Shown here: piece by piece, positions 22,000-33,980 of the stretch | Position numbering within the stretch: the first letter of the stretch is position 1 | How the letters are laid out: each line of letters begins with the position of its first letter | Source of the DNA: Torymus aiolomorphi | Taxonomy: Eukaryota > Arthropoda > Insecta > Hymenoptera > Torymidae | Assembly: GCA_036365515.1 (NCBI GenBank) | Contig: CM070875.1 | Span: 97,508,628-97,572,627 of the forward strand | Direction: 5' to 3' | Length of the DNA: 64,000 nucleotides | Notes under the pieces: model-generated | Told to the model about the DNA's origin: nothing | The model's database searches: none | What the model saw: only the letters and a program-made list of their open reading frames with translations | Position numbers and translations under genes: made by a program

Positions 22000-24136
22000 G
22001 ATTATAAAACGTTATCATTACAAACTAAAGTTGATAAAATCTTATCTCGCTTTAATGCAAATTTTTACAAAAACAGTATCATAATAATAGCCTCACCCAA
22101 ACAAATACACAGTTACCAAAGGCATATGGTTTGCCCAAAATTCACAAGGTTGATAGACCACTTAGACCTATTATTTCCACAGTTAACAGTCCGTTTCACT
22201 TTTATTAGCAAAAATATTGAATAATGAATTAAAAAATTGTATTAAAAAACCAGAATCACATATCAATAACCGTGTTGAACTTAAAGAAAAATTATTAGAT
22301 CTGACTATCCCATCAGATTGTACCTTACAAGGAGAGGGTTTCAGCTGCGGGAAACGGATTTTAGTGGGCATTGGAGAGTCGATTTCTGGTACCTAAAAAT
22401 TAAGCCCAGTGCTCAAATTTCCGTCAAATGGGCCCTTTTTCTTGAGATATGGGCAATTTAATCGCAAATATCGTCTATTTTGTCAAAAAATGATGTCTCT
22501 TCTATTGACTGTCACATTGCAAATATTCAAGATACGAAAACGAGGAAGAAAAATTATGAAAGTAGACAGTAAAAGCTACAATCTAAGCCCTGATTCATTA
22601 AAAATATTGATTTTTCAGGAAGTTATAAGCAATCAAAGATAGGGTATGAAAATGGTTAAAAATTTGTCTTCATTTTAACCGATTAAATGAATCGTATTTT
22701 TAACCATTTTCGTACCCTATCTTTGATTGCTTGTAACTTCCTGGAAGATCAATATTTTTTAATGAATCAGGGCTTAAATTTTAGCTGTTACTGTCTACTT
22801 TTATAATTTTTTTCCCTCGTTTTCGTATCTTGAATGTTTGCAATGTGACACTCAATGGAAGAGACATCATTTTTTAACGAAATAGACGATATTTGAGATT
22901 AAATTGCCCATATCTCAAGAAAAAAGGCCCATTTGACGGAAATGTGAGCACTGGGCTTTATTTTTAGGTACCAGAAATCGACTCTCCAATGCCCGCTAAA
23001 ATCCGTTTCCCGCAGCTGAAACCCTCTTCTTGTTAGTATCGTTAGATGTAAGTTCTCTTTTCACTAACATTCCATACCAATTAGTGATTAATAGTCTAGA
23101 AAAACGTTTTAATGATATACATGTTAATTCAATAATACCTTTTCGAGAAATAATAGAAACAATAAAATTGTTGTTTGATAATACCTTTTTCGTTTTTGAT
23201 GACATAATCTATCAACAACTATTTGGTACTCCAATGGGGCCTCCCGTTTCCCTCTTCTTTGCGGACATTGTTATTGATGACCTAGAAACTACTTGTTTGA
23301 AATTACTTAAAGAAAAATTCGATTGTACACCATTATTTTATTATAGATCTGTTGATGACACCATACTGTGTATTAAAAAAGAACAATTGCAATTAGTCTT
23401 GGATACTTACAATGGCTGTGACAAATATCTACAATTTACTCATGAAATAGAAATAGATAATAGTATTAATTTTCTAGACTTAACGATAATTAGAAGGGAT
23501 AACAACATAATTACTAACTGGTTTCAAAAACCTACTTGTTCTGGCCGATTATTGAATTTTAATTCCCATCATACTAAACAACATAAACACAATATTATTT
23601 CAAACCTTGTAGACAGAGCTTTATTATTATCGGATAAATCTTTTCATAGTAAAAATATTATGTTAGTAAAACAAATGCTAATCAAAAATGATTATCCTGA
23701 AAATTTTATTAACACATGTATTGCAAGTCGTATACGAAAACATAAGTATGGGAATAACAACTCACATAATAACAATAGAACCAACTCGACATCAACTGTA
23801 GCACTACCTTTCCATGAAAAACTCTTCTATTCCTGTAACAAAGTTTTTAAAAAATTTAACATTCGATGTATCCCTCTGATGAATCACAAAATGAATAATA
23901 TTGTTAAGTTAGGCAAAGATAGAGCGGAAAAATGGAGTGAGACTAGTGTGATTTACAAATTTAACTGTGATAAATGTAGTAGCGTATATGTAGGTGAAAC
24001 AACAAGATGCTTAAAAACGCGGATCAATGAACATAAAAAATCTGTAATAGATAGATTATAACTAGAAGATCATCAAAGTTTACTTCCTGTTCTACAACAT
24101 ATCAAAGATAATCCTACACACAATTTTGATTGGGAT
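22000..24136 (+). pseudogene. Penelope-like RT + GIY-YIG endonuclease
   Basis: The protein reverse-transcribes the element RNA, with the GIY-YIG nuclease providing the nick. Visible: PKIHK-type block upstream; VSLDVSSLFTNIP (motif A) right after the insertion at 23033; GTPMGPPVSLFFADI (motif B); a YYRSVDD catalytic box (about 23341-23360); INFLDLTI; then SVIYKFNCDKCSSVYVGET (about 23948-24005), the GIY-YIG core with a Cys pair. Breaks: small indels in the N-terminal part (before 22327), the 705-bp insertion at 22328-23032, and a TAA at 24059-24061. The frame reads on past that stop to a HNFDWD-type end, where copia begins. Confidence 0.88.
22328..23032. mobile_element. 705-bp foldback DNA transposon, TSD TTA
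   Basis: Almost the whole element is one inverted repeat: two arms of about 330 bp around a centre near 22680, roughly 93% matched. Termini are CAAGGAGAGGGTTTCAG and the complement of CAAGAAGAGGGTTTCAG. The flanks are TTA at 22325-22327 and 23033-23035. Removing the element and one TTA restores an open Penelope RT frame across the junction, which proves the boundaries. It has no ORF. TTA target duplications suggest the PIF/Harbinger superfamily, but the termini are not ones I recognise, so that is tentative. Confidence 0.9.
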
Positions 24137-24456
24137 TGTTGGGAATGTGATACATATACATTGTGCGAAAGGAACCTCAGCGAGTTCAAGTTCCATTACG
24201 ATACAGGCAGCGCGCGCGTCACACGTATGCACACATGTAAGTCTCCCCTCCCTAGTGTGTCTGTGAGTAAGAAGGTAGTTCGAGCAGCAGCGAGCGACGC
24301 GCTATACTCTCTCTCTAGTCTCGGACGCCCAGCATGTAACATCTCGCGCATGGCGCAGGCAAACGTCGATTATAATTACACTTACTTAATAAACTAGTCA
24401 TTCTTTTAAGTCCAATAAAGAGTTCTTTTCACTACACCTTTCCACCAACTCCAACA
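24137..24456 (+). repeat. Copia 5' LTR and primer-binding site
   Basis: 320 bp with matched ends TGTTGGGA and TCCAACA. The next bases, TGGTAGCAGAGC (24457-24468), match the 3' end of initiator methionine tRNA, the usual primer for Ty1/copia elements. 29075-29095 repeats its first 21 bases. Confidence 0.88.
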
Positions 24457-24906
24457 TGGTAGCAGAGCGCGTGGTTAGTATTAAACAATTCTTTTCTCTA
24501 CCTGACCCTCGGGAAAGGTAGAGAAAGACACGTGCTCACGAAAAGTTCACAGTGAAAAATAGTGAAGGAAAAGTGCAAGACTAAGAAAAATACAAATGTG
24601 AATAAAGAATAAAATATATCATCAAGTGATAGAAGAAAGAATTTTTGGAAAATTGTGAAAATTCGGGCCGATGCGAGCAGATTAGATTTCTTTTGTGAAG
24701 CACGCTGCACGGTGCAAGAATAGAGCACGTGGCAGAATTTGAGGTTATACACGTGGTAAGTGGACACTAAAGGACAAGTGAAAACCAAAGAAGAAATAAT
24801 TGAGAAAAAGATTGCCGAAAAACGTTTTGTGAAAATAGTGCAGAAAATAATTACGCTAAATAAAGTAATAAAAGTGTATGAAGATATTAAGTTAAAAAAA
24901 GTCGAG

Positions 24907-27900
24907 ATGGCTAAGCAAGCAAAATTTGAAGATATAGTAATTCCCATTTTTGATGGTGCAAACTATGCAAGCTGGAAATTTTGCTTAATGACTCCATTAG
25001 AGTATAAAGAGTGCAAAGAGCAAGCTGAAAGAGAGCGGGCTGAGACAGATAAAGCAGATGAATGGAAGAAAATGGATTTAAAAGCAAGAAATATATTAAT
25101 AAGCACTATTTCAGACAAGCAATTAGAATATGTTTGTGAATGCGATACAGCTTACAAAATGATGGAAAAATTCAAGAGCATGTACTCTACTAAATCTACA
25201 GCGCTGCAAATAATATGCAGAGGTCAACTAGAAGATATTAAACTCAAAAATTATGAAAAAGTTGAAGAATTTTTTGTAGAGTTCGAACAAGCGTGCAACA
25301 AATTTAAAGCAGCTGGAGGCACACTACCAGAAAAAGAAAAAATGCGGTATCTAATTAGAGCACTACCAGCAAGCTACAGCTTTATTGGGAGTTTCATTGA
25401 TCTCGTCCGAGAAGTTCAACAAACGGTAGACTATGTTAAGTCTAAAATCCAAGAAAAAAATTTGACAGTGCCTGACAACGAGAAAAGAAAAAATGTAAGT
25501 ACATTCAATGTCAAGACAAAGGGACAATGCTTTAACTGTGGCCGGGAAGCTCATTTCAAAAAGGACTGTTGGAGACCACCACAGGCCAGCTAGAGCAGAG
25601 GAGCATCACAAAGCAGAGGAGCATCGCAGAGCAGAGGTCGAGGCCAACGAGGATCCCAACGAGGATATCAACGAGGCAATTACAGAGGACGCGGTCGTGG
25701 CAGAGGAGCAGCCCAGCAGAGGCAAGAAGACTCCAGTCAACCCAGCGAAGACTCAGCAGCTGAGACCTGGATGATCGAGGTCAATCACGACGAAGTGAAA
25801 AGTGAAATTGTAAGTGATGTGTTCTATAGTGAAGTAGAATCTAAGTTTTCACCTTATCACAATCTAAGCTTCGGCGAAGATTGTGATAATAAAAATAGGA
25901 TAACGAATGTTTACAATTATAATTGCGAAAAGAATGGTAAATTCAACGAAATCAGTTGGTTGTTAGATAGCGGATGCACTGATCATGTTGTGAATGATGA
26001 GAGAATGTATGAAAAATTTATTGTATTAAAAAATCCTATTGAAGTAAAATTGCCAGATGGCAAAAATTTAAAGGCCACAAAAGTAGGCAATATAAAAACA
26101 TATTTCAAAAATTATCATAATGAAAAATTAATTGATTTAAAAAACGTTTATTTTGTAAAAGGAATTAATAAAAATCTATTAAGCGTTTCAAAAATTACAA
26201 GAAACAGTACTATTGTTTATAGAAATCATAAAGCAAAGATTTATAACAAAAATAGAGAATTAGTTGCGGAAGCAAACAAAATAAATGATTTGTATGTCAT
26301 AAAAAGTAAAATATATAAGGATTTTGAAAATGATGTATATGTAAACTCTGTAAAATTAACTGAAAAAGAAAAGTGGCATAGAGCATTAGGCCATTTCAAC
26401 TTTCAATATCTAAACAAGTTAGTAAAAGATAAATTGGTAGATGATTTACCAGATAAATTAGAAAATAATGTAATGAAATGCCCAAATTGTATTCAAAGTA
26501 AAATGGCTAATGTACCGTTTGAAAATGAGAGAAGTAAAACTTCAGAAATTTTAGAGTTAATTCACACTGATCTAAATGGTCCACACAGAACAACAAGTTC
26601 TGATGGAAAAAAGTTTTTTCTAAGTTTTATTGATGATTATAGTAAATGTAGTAAAGTTTATTGTATTAAAAGCAAATCAGAGACTGCAAGTTGTTTTAAA
26701 GAATATGTAAATTTAGTTGAAAACAAATTTAATAAAAGAGTTAAAAAATTAAATTGCGATAATGGCAAAGAGTACTTGAATAAGGAAATTTATCAGTTTA
26801 TCAATGAGAAAGGAAATGAATTATTACCTTACCCACCCTTCGTCCATCAATTAAATGGAGTAGCAGAAAGATTCAACAGATTAGCTATGGATATAGGCAG
26901 ATGTCTGTTAAGAGAGGCCAAAATACCATTATGATATTGGCCAGAAATCGTTAAAACAGTCTCTTACTTGAAAAACCGTACAATAGCCAACTCAAACGAA
27001 AATAAAACTCCTTTTGAAATATTCTTTGGAAATAAACCAAATGTAAAAAACTTAAAAATATATGGAAGTAAAGTCTTCGTTAAAAAACCAGAAGCTTTGA
27101 GAAAAGGAAAATGGGATGATAAAGCCCAATTAGGTATATTAGTAGGATATACGCACAATGGTTATAGAGTCTTGTTAAATAATAAGGTAATAAATGCCAG
27201 ACATGTACAAATTGTCGAAGATGGCACTGAAATAATCTGTTTGGAAAAGGTTAACGATGAAAATATTATTGAATTAAATTTAGACGAATCAAACGATTCA
27301 AGTAGTGAAACAAGTAGTATTATTGAAAATAATTGTGACAATGAAAATTTAATTAATAATAACGATGAAATTGAAAATATTGAAAATGAGAATGAGAATA
27401 TCGATAATGCTTTCAATCGTTCAAATGAAAATTTAAATGTTAAAAGAACATCAAACAGAAAGAAAAGTCCGGTACAAAGATACGGAAACCCTGTAGCACA
27501 TTATATCTATATACATTATGTAAATGCAAATGTACCGAATACATTTGAGAAGGCGTTAAACTCCAGCGAATTTAAAGAATGGCAAAAAGCTATGAATTCG
27601 GAAATTAAATATCTAAAGAAAAATAATACATGGGTTGTAGTTGATAAACCTAAAAATAAAAAGATTATTGATGTAAAGTGGGTCTATAAAAGGAAAAGCG
27701 ATGAATCTCTTAAGGCTAGGTTAGTTGTTAGAGGTTTCCAACAAAGAGAATATCAAGAAAATGTGTATTCGCCAGTAGGAAAAATGGGAAACATTAAAAA
27801 TGTTGTTAAGTCATTGCTGCGTAAATAATCTGTTCGTAGAACAAATGGATGTAGAAACAGCGTTTCTTAACGGAAAAGTAAAATCAGAAGTTTATATTCA

Positions 27901-29036
27901 TGAACCACAAGGTTATGAAACCGGCAAAAATAAAGTTTGCAAATTATTAAAGGCACTATACGGATTGAGAGAAAGCCCAAAGGCTTGGTATGAGACATTT
28001 GATAAATGCGTGAGTAAACTCGGGTTTATAAGAAGCAATTATGATTACTGTTTATATGTAAACAACACAGACGATGATACTATATACATTTTAGTATTTG
28101 TAGACGATCTCTTAATATGCTGTAAAAATAAAGATAGAATCAATGAAGTTCAATCTGCTTTAATGAAAAGATTTGTAATGAAAGATCTAGGAAAAATTAA
28201 ATCATATATAGGAATTGATTATAATAACAAGAAAGGTATAATGACTTTAAGTCAACAGAAATATATAGAATCATTGGCTGTGATGTACAACTTAGAAAAC
28301 GCGAAACTGTATGATACTCCGATGGAGACAAATTTAAAACTTGAACAGGCTAATAAAGCAGATGAAACAATAAAATATCGAAATTTAATAGGTGAATTAT
28401 TATATATTAGCACAGGTACAAGACCTGACATAACTTACAGCGTGAACTACTTAAGTAGATTTCAAAGTTGCTACGATTCAACACATTTTAAATACGCGAT
28501 GCGAATATTGAAATACTTATACAAAACGAAACATTTAAAATTGACTTATTGTTGTAATTCAAATCAGGATAAACTTGATTGTATGGTCGATTCAGACTTT
28601 GCAGGAGATAACATTAACAGAAAGTCAACCACCGGATTTGTTATTAGAATGTTTGGAAATATAATCTATTGGAAAGCAGAGAAACAAAAAACTGTGACTA
28701 AAAATTCAACATTTGCTGAATACATTGCATTGTCTGAAGCGACAACAGAAATATTATTTGTAATTAATCTCTTAAAAGACGCCTTTAATACGACATTTGA
28801 AAATTCTGTTAAAATATACGAGGATAACTCAGGCGCAGTAGCTATAGGTAAATTCGGTAACTTAACAAAAAATTCTAAGCACATTGAAGTACAATGTCAT
28901 TATGTAAATGAGAATTACGGAAGGGTATTATCGATATCGTAAAGATAGAAACTGAAAAAACATAGCAGACATATTCACTAAGAGTCTATGTAAGGATAAA
29001 TTTATTAAAAATAGAAACCCGCTAAAACTAATATAA
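24907..29036 (+). pseudogene. Copia Gag-Pol polyprotein
   Basis: Starts at ATG 24907 after the leader. Gag includes a zinc knuckle CFNCGREAHFKKDC (about 25528-25569), followed by an RGG-rich stretch. Protease has WLLDSGCTDH (about 25955). Integrase has a GHFN/CPNC zinc region, then catalytic residues in HTDLNGP, DNGKEY and GVAERFN (26390-26930). RT has EQMDVETAFLNG and LVFVDD (about 28091-28110). RNase H has DSDFAGD and AEYIALSEA. Breaks: TAG 25591-25593, TGA 26932-26934, a frameshift near 27800-27828, and a loss of frame near 28942; a further IADIFTKSL block is readable to about 29036. The order IN before RT is what separates copia from gypsy. Confidence 0.92.
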
Positions 29037-29095
29037 GATATTAATGTAAGCGCACAATATATATGTAGGAGGCGTGTTGGGAATGTGATACATAT

Positions 29096-29632
29096 GGGAG
29101 CGTCCAGCAGAAACGGGCCACCGAGCGCGCGCAGTGCCTTTTTTCGCGTAAAAGGAGCTCTGTTTAACTCGTTCATAATCGTATGCTGCGTCTTTGAAAA
29201 AAAAACCAAGGACCTATATCGATAGATTTTTTCCTGCTCTTTCCAATGGTGCCATTGTTTTTATTGCGAAACGCTTTCTTCCGGATGAAAACTCGAGTTG
29301 AATATTGAAAGCCATTTTTCTCAAAGTATATCATGTTTTTTTTCAAAATAAACTACACCATTGGAAAGTACAACTCTTAAGCTTCAAAACCCTATCTTGG
29401 AGAAGTTGGAGAAATAAAGGGTTTAAAAGTAACAACATGAAAAAGACAGCGCCGAGGGTCCGCGCGAGCCCCTCGCGCCCGTGCGTACGGCACGTTTAAG
29501 TGCACGCTCTATTCAATTCGCTAATAATCGTGTACCAAGTCTCTGAAAAAAGAACTAAGGACATATATCGATAGATTTTTTCCTGTTCTTTTCAATGGTG
29601 CTATTATTTTTATTCCGAAATGCTTCTGTTCG
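29096..29632 (+). repeat. Left TIR of the DNA transposon
   Basis: Inverted copy of 48860-49391. It contains two direct subrepeats of about 125 bp (about 29157-29285 and 29507-29632), each including ATATCGATAGATTTTTTCCT. These could be transposase-binding sites. A G+C-rich segment lies between them. Confidence 0.9.
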
Positions 29633-29810
29633 GGATTAGTACCCGAAGTGCCCGCTAGATGGCAAGCACCAAGCGCGCTACCTTCAATGAAAAACATCAC
29701 CCCGCGGGCTTAAATAGAGGCCTGCGTCGCCCACTAGCTAGGTGCTTTATGCACATGCCTTATTACTTTGCCCCTTTGTCTTATTGCCTTAATAAAAAAA
29801 AGCTTAATAA

Positions 29811-30175
29811 AATGTCTAACATTTTAAATCGTTGCTGTAATTTATTTGATGAAATAAAGCATTCATCGAAACTTAGGTTTGTTTCCGATAAACTTAGAGC
29901 TTGTTATCCGCATTTAACTGATAGAGACAAAATATGCGATTCTTGTCGAATAAAATCTAATGCTCAGATTGAAGAAGAGAGTGAGATTTCAATAGAAGAT
30001 TCTAAAGAAATTGTTTTTAATTTGAAAAAATTGTTGAATGACCAAAATTTGACAAAAATGGCAAAGATATTACTTTTGAAATTACTTCCTAAAAACTGGA
30101 GCACTCGCAAAGTTGCTAGATTTTCGAACTTGTCTCGTCGACTTTCATCGAAATGCAAATTATTTGATAACCCAG
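29811..30175 (+). pseudogene. DDE transposase, N-terminal part (before gypsy insertion)
   Basis: The frame (ATG 29811; an upstream in-frame start exists at 29659) encodes a Cys-rich N-terminal segment: CCNLFDEIKH, then KLRACYPHL and KICDSCRIK. This is probably a zinc-binding DNA-recognition region. A Leu/Lys-rich part follows. The gypsy LTR begins at 30176 and the coding sequence resumes after the duplicated CCAG at 46879. See the companion entry for the catalytic region. Confidence 0.7.
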
Positions 30176-32340
30176 TGTAATGAAACCGTACACATGTTCT
30201 GCACAGAGTTAAAAAAAAAAAAAAAAAAAAAATTAGATATAAAGTTTTTTACTAGATTTTTCCTTATTGGGGAACCACAATCATAGCCCTGAATCTCTAC
30301 CACCACACTGACACCTCTGCATCAAGGGTTGTAGGCTACGACCCGCGCCACTCGGGGTTTTCCCCAAACCGTAATAAAACGACGCGGCAGCGCATACCTT
30401 TATAGTTTCCTTTTTCTTAATGATTGTATTTCTGTGTTATTAAGCGGACTTATAAAACTTTCTTTTCCTTTTGATCGGGATCTAATACTATTTCCAAAAT
30501 AAGTAAAATGTACTCGCCGAAATATAGCTACGATCCCAAGCGATAGATAAACTATAGCAAAAGAATTCGTACTACTTTCTTGTAAAAATATTAACCTACT
30601 CTAGTAGAAACGTTAACCCGATAAAGATTATTAGATTTATAACCAGTTCTAAATAAATAAATGATGGCATTTACCACTTGCTAAATAACAAGTAAACCTT
30701 CCGTAAATTATATTGTTTTTCGTGCAAAATATTTAAATTTATTAAGCTGCTTAACTATAAAAAAAAAAAAATGGTTAGTTTTCTACTAGAGTATGTTCCA
30801 AATAGTTCAGGTACGAATTAATAAGCATATCACGCCTGCGATAGTTTTAGTTAGGATTCCTCTTCTATGTGTTAATGGAATATTTTATACTTTTATAACT
30901 TGCGTCTAGCATTTAAGAATATTGTTGCTAGGGTGAGGAGTATGATATTCAAAGAAAAAAGAAACCGTTAGAAAAGCATGGTCCCACGCCTAAGCCTTGC
31001 ACATCTGGAAAGTCTTATCTCCCCCTAGGACGCTGCGTAGCATTTACAGACCCTAAAACGAACTTTTTAAGGAAACCTTTTCATTTTCCTTGCGCCGCGA
31101 CAGAATATTATTTCCAATTCTAAATCTTGAAAAATCTATATATATTGAACTATTTTAGATTTCTAATTTCTAATAACGCAGCTCATGTGCAATAATTTTT
31201 CTCTATATTCTTATATAATATTAAATTCAAATTTGAAATTTTCAAGTGTAATTGTTTATATAAACTTTACTGATTATAAAGGTTTATTCTGTACAATCCT
31301 AATAATTTATTCCTAACAATAATCTCATTTCTCATTCAATTGCAAAAATTTATATTTGAGGCTTGAAGAAATAACAATTCAATTAAGTAGCAAATAAATA
31401 TATAAATTATAAGATTTTACAATGGGAAATAATGTGAAGCGATATTTTAAGTAACCACGAATGAAATCTCTTATGTCAATGCATTAATTTTAAGTAAAAT
31501 ATATGGAATAAATAAATAACAGCGATATTTACAATAATTTTAGAAACATTTGTACAACATTAAGCTTAATTGGTTAGTCTTACAATCTTTAGCAGCGCCT
31601 AGTATTTTTGTCAACTTATATTAGTTATTCTTCTATAGAATTAATTATTATATTTAATAATTCTTAATTTAGCCATAACTCTGCTTGTATCCACCGTAGA
31701 ATCACCGTTCAAAATTGTAATACCCTCCCAAGGTAATACCTAACGAAACTATGCAATAGTTAATTCATAAAAGTTCAACTTTTAATGGTTTTGTAAAATG
31801 TCAAATTTGTCTAGAAAAACTCTCCAAAAAGCTTAGAGTGAGAGAGATAAGAATATCTTTTCTCTCTCTCATCTTCCTTCTTCGTCGCACAATATAGCGT
31901 TCTCTCTCGCTCTTGAAGAAGGATACGAGCCGCCGAAAAACACCCTAGAGAAGGGATGAGCGCCCGCTCTCTGTGTTTAAGCATAGGGTTCTCCCCGCTA
32001 GACGGAATTGTGACGCTTGGAGGGGAGCTCGCCCCCGCATCATTGGGTCCCGCCTTCCGCACTCTTCATCTCGTTCAACATAGAAAACATAGGAGCATCT
32101 AAAAATATCACAGCCGCCGCCTCACGCATTCGACAAAACATCCAAGCCACAGGACCCGATTCGACACCGCAGTTTTTCGAGGGAGGAGCATTGTCATTAA
32201 AACTAGCCGCTCTCCAGTGTACAAGCCAGATCAGTCCCAGATCTCGGTCGACTACAAACTTTTGAATAAAGAGTAAGTGTAGACCTAAAACAATTTTTTG
32301 TAACCTTTTTTTTCTCCCTTCTCCCCCTCCTCGTTGCACT

Positions 32341-32931
32341 GGCATAAGTAGTACAGATCAACCCTGGTCTAAGTCCTACATGTCGAGCAACTCCCATCGG
32401 GCGGTCCTTCTGGCCTAAGCGTAACGTGTCCGAATTTTGGCACAAGTTATCGCAGGCGCGCTGGACGCAACGAACGCCTGTCCTAATACTGGCATAAGTG
32501 ACTACAGATCAACTCTGGTCTAAGTATCACATGTCGAAACTGGGCATAAGCGATCGTTGGTATGCCACCCACGCAGCAGAGTGACAGAGCTGAGGCATAA
32601 GTAATACAGATCAGCAATGGTCTAAGTATTACATGCCCTAAGTTGACACATAAACTATGGGTGAAGTATTCAAATAAATTATGGGAATAAAATCAGGGAG
32701 GCCGGTGAAAGTAAGGGTTGGGAATTAGTAATTAAATTTAATTATTTAAATTTACTTTAACCTTGCTATTGAGTGAATTTCCTTTCCTTTTTTTTGCTCC
32801 CTCATTGCACGGGCATAAGTAGTACGGATCGACTCTGGTCTCAGTCCTACATGCCGAGCAACTCCCCACTTACACAGCGTCAGAGTTGAGGCATAAGTAA
32901 TACAGATCAGCAATGGTCTAAGTATTACATG
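32341..32931 (+). promoter_or_regulatory. Five-copy conserved hairpin array in the 5' LTR
   Basis: Copies at 32341-32382, 32491-32533, 32594-32635, 32812-32853 and 32890-32931. Each reads GGCATAAG, a 7-base arm (GTAATAC type), AGATCA, a 4-base loop, TGGTCT, AA, the complementary arm (GTATTAC type), ATG. Arms change together between copies: GTAATAC pairs with GTATTAC, while GTGACTAC pairs with GTATCAC. The loops are ACCC, ACTC or GCAA. The RNA structure is inferred, and the paired changes support it. The role is unknown; leader-RNA packaging, translation or splicing control are options. Confidence 0.7.
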
Positions 32932-33096
32932 TCCTAAATTGATTCGAAATCTGTGGTTGAGGCATCCCAATAAATCGTAGGAAGTAAATTAGAGATTGAA
33001 AATTCACAACAAAATCAGTATTTAGTTGTTATATAGTGCCATCAGTGGTTTGATTTAAGGAAACACCGCGGTCTTAAATAAATATCTTAGTTTATC

Positions 33097-33743
33097 TACC
33101 GGGCTTTTTAGCTTTCGGGTCGTTATACCGGGCTTTATGCTTTCGGGTCGTATTTACCGGGCTTTTTAAGCTTTCGGGTCGTATTTACCGGGCTTTATGC
33201 TTCCGGGTCGTATTTACCGGGCTTTATGCTTTCGGGTCGTATTTACCGGGCTTTATGCTTTCGGGTCGTATTTACCGGGCTTTTTAAGCTTTCGGGTCGT
33301 ATTTACCGGGCTCTTTAGCTTTCGGGTCGTTATACCGGGCTTTATGCTTTCGGGTCGTATTTACCGGGCTTTTTAAGCTTTCGGGTCGTATTTACCGGGC
33401 TTTATGCTTTCGGGTCGTATTTACCGGGCTTTTTAAGCTTTCGGGTCGTATTTACCGGGCTTTTTAGCTTTCGGGTCGTTATACCGGGCTTTATGCTTTC
33501 GGGTCGTATTTACCGGGCTTTTTAAGCTTTCGGGTCGTATTTACCGGGCTTTATGCTTTCGGGTCGTATTTACCGGGCTTTTTAAGCTTTCGGGTCGTAT
33601 TTACCGGGCTTTTTAAGCTTTCGGGTCGTATTTACCGGGCTTTATACTTTCGGGTCGTATTTACCGGGCTTTTTAGCTTTCGGGTCGTTATACCGGGCTT
33701 TATGCTTTCGGGTCGTTATACCGGGCTTTTTAGCCTTCGGGGT
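33097..33743 (+). repeat. ~30-bp minisatellite, 22 units, in 5' LTR
   Basis: The unit is ACCGGGCTTT, then TTAAGC, TTAGC or ATGC, then TTTCGGGTCGT plus a spacer of ATTT or TAT. Three length classes (about 28-31 bp) alternate. It has no unique spacers, so it is not CRISPR-like. Confidence 0.95.
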
Positions 33744-33980
33744 AGATTATTTATATTTTGACCGTTTTGGACTTTTAAATCAAATAACTATAAGCGCTAG
33801 TAAATTTAAGATAATTAAAATTAAGCCAGAGTAAGACCGAAAAAGTTTATTCCCTATTAATTGGCTCCAACCCTGGTATAGGGCGAAAGTCTTGCCTAAA
33901 AAAGGAGCATGGAATTAATTATTTAATTCTATTTTAAAAACCCTAAGTGACATTCGGACGTCACATAGTAGTTTAAAATT

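Larger units (their letters stand above)
21740..24136 (+). mobile_element. Penelope-like retroelement (GIY-YIG type), split by insertions
   Basis: The plus strand carries an N-terminal fragment with AYGLPKIHKVDRPLRPII (about 22116-22170), an RT core (23033-23900) and a GIY-YIG nuclease domain (about 23940-24136). This order is diagnostic of Penelope-like elements. It is interrupted by a foldback transposon (22328-23032) and cut at 24136 by a copia LTR. The missing end is not found beyond the copia/DNA-transposon stack. The 5' limit is a guess: 21740-21960 holds a CTGATGA/GAAAC-type sequence on the minus strand often associated with these elements. Confidence 0.85.
24137..29095 (+). mobile_element. 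Ty1/copia-type LTR retrotransposon
   Basis: 5' LTR 24137-24456 (TGTTGGG...CCAACA), primer-binding site at 24457, a single gag-pol region in copia order (Gag, PR, IN, RT, RNase H), a purine-rich GTAGGAGGCG at 29065-29074, then the start of the 3' LTR (29075-29095). The 3' LTR is cut after 21 bases by the large DNA transposon. A further 21 bases of LTR sequence (ATATACATTGTGCGAAAGGAA) reappear at 49392-49412 on the far side, after which the rest of the LTR is missing. It was inserted into the Penelope element at 24136. Confidence 0.92.
30176..33965 (+). repeat. 5' LTR (3.8 kb) of gypsy element
   Basis: Begins TGTAATGAAACCG and ends CGTCACA. It is exceptionally long. Contents: an A23 run near 30211; a pyrimidine/GA-rich CTCTCTCT promoter-like zone at 31838-31920; a GAATAAAGAGTAAGT segment at 32265 that contains a perfect splice-donor hexamer GTAAGT (32273-32278); polypyrimidine tracts before two of five hairpins (32341-32931); and a ~30-bp minisatellite (33097-33743). 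Minus-strand frames in it (e.g. 31811-32445) lack support and are not called. Confidence 0.92.

Noticed and set aside
24498..24947. 149-codon minus-strand ORF with hydrophobic character
   Set aside because: Antisense to the copia leader and Gag start; the sense strand has a clear Gag.
32341..32382. tRNA-like or tRNA gene interpretation of the LTR hairpins
   Set aside because: Single stem-loops of 42 bases without cloverleaf arms or A and B boxes; better described as simple hairpins.
31811..32445. Minus-strand ORFs in the giant LTRs (also 44394-45064)
   Set aside because: Present in both LTRs only because the LTRs are copies, antisense to the element, no recognisable domain, and they overlap the hairpin array.
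33097..33743. Regular ~30-bp repeats resembling a CRISPR array (also 45716-46654)
   Set aside because: There are no unique spacers; the units are contiguous and variable, inside an LTR, in a eukaryotic sequence. It is a minisatellite.
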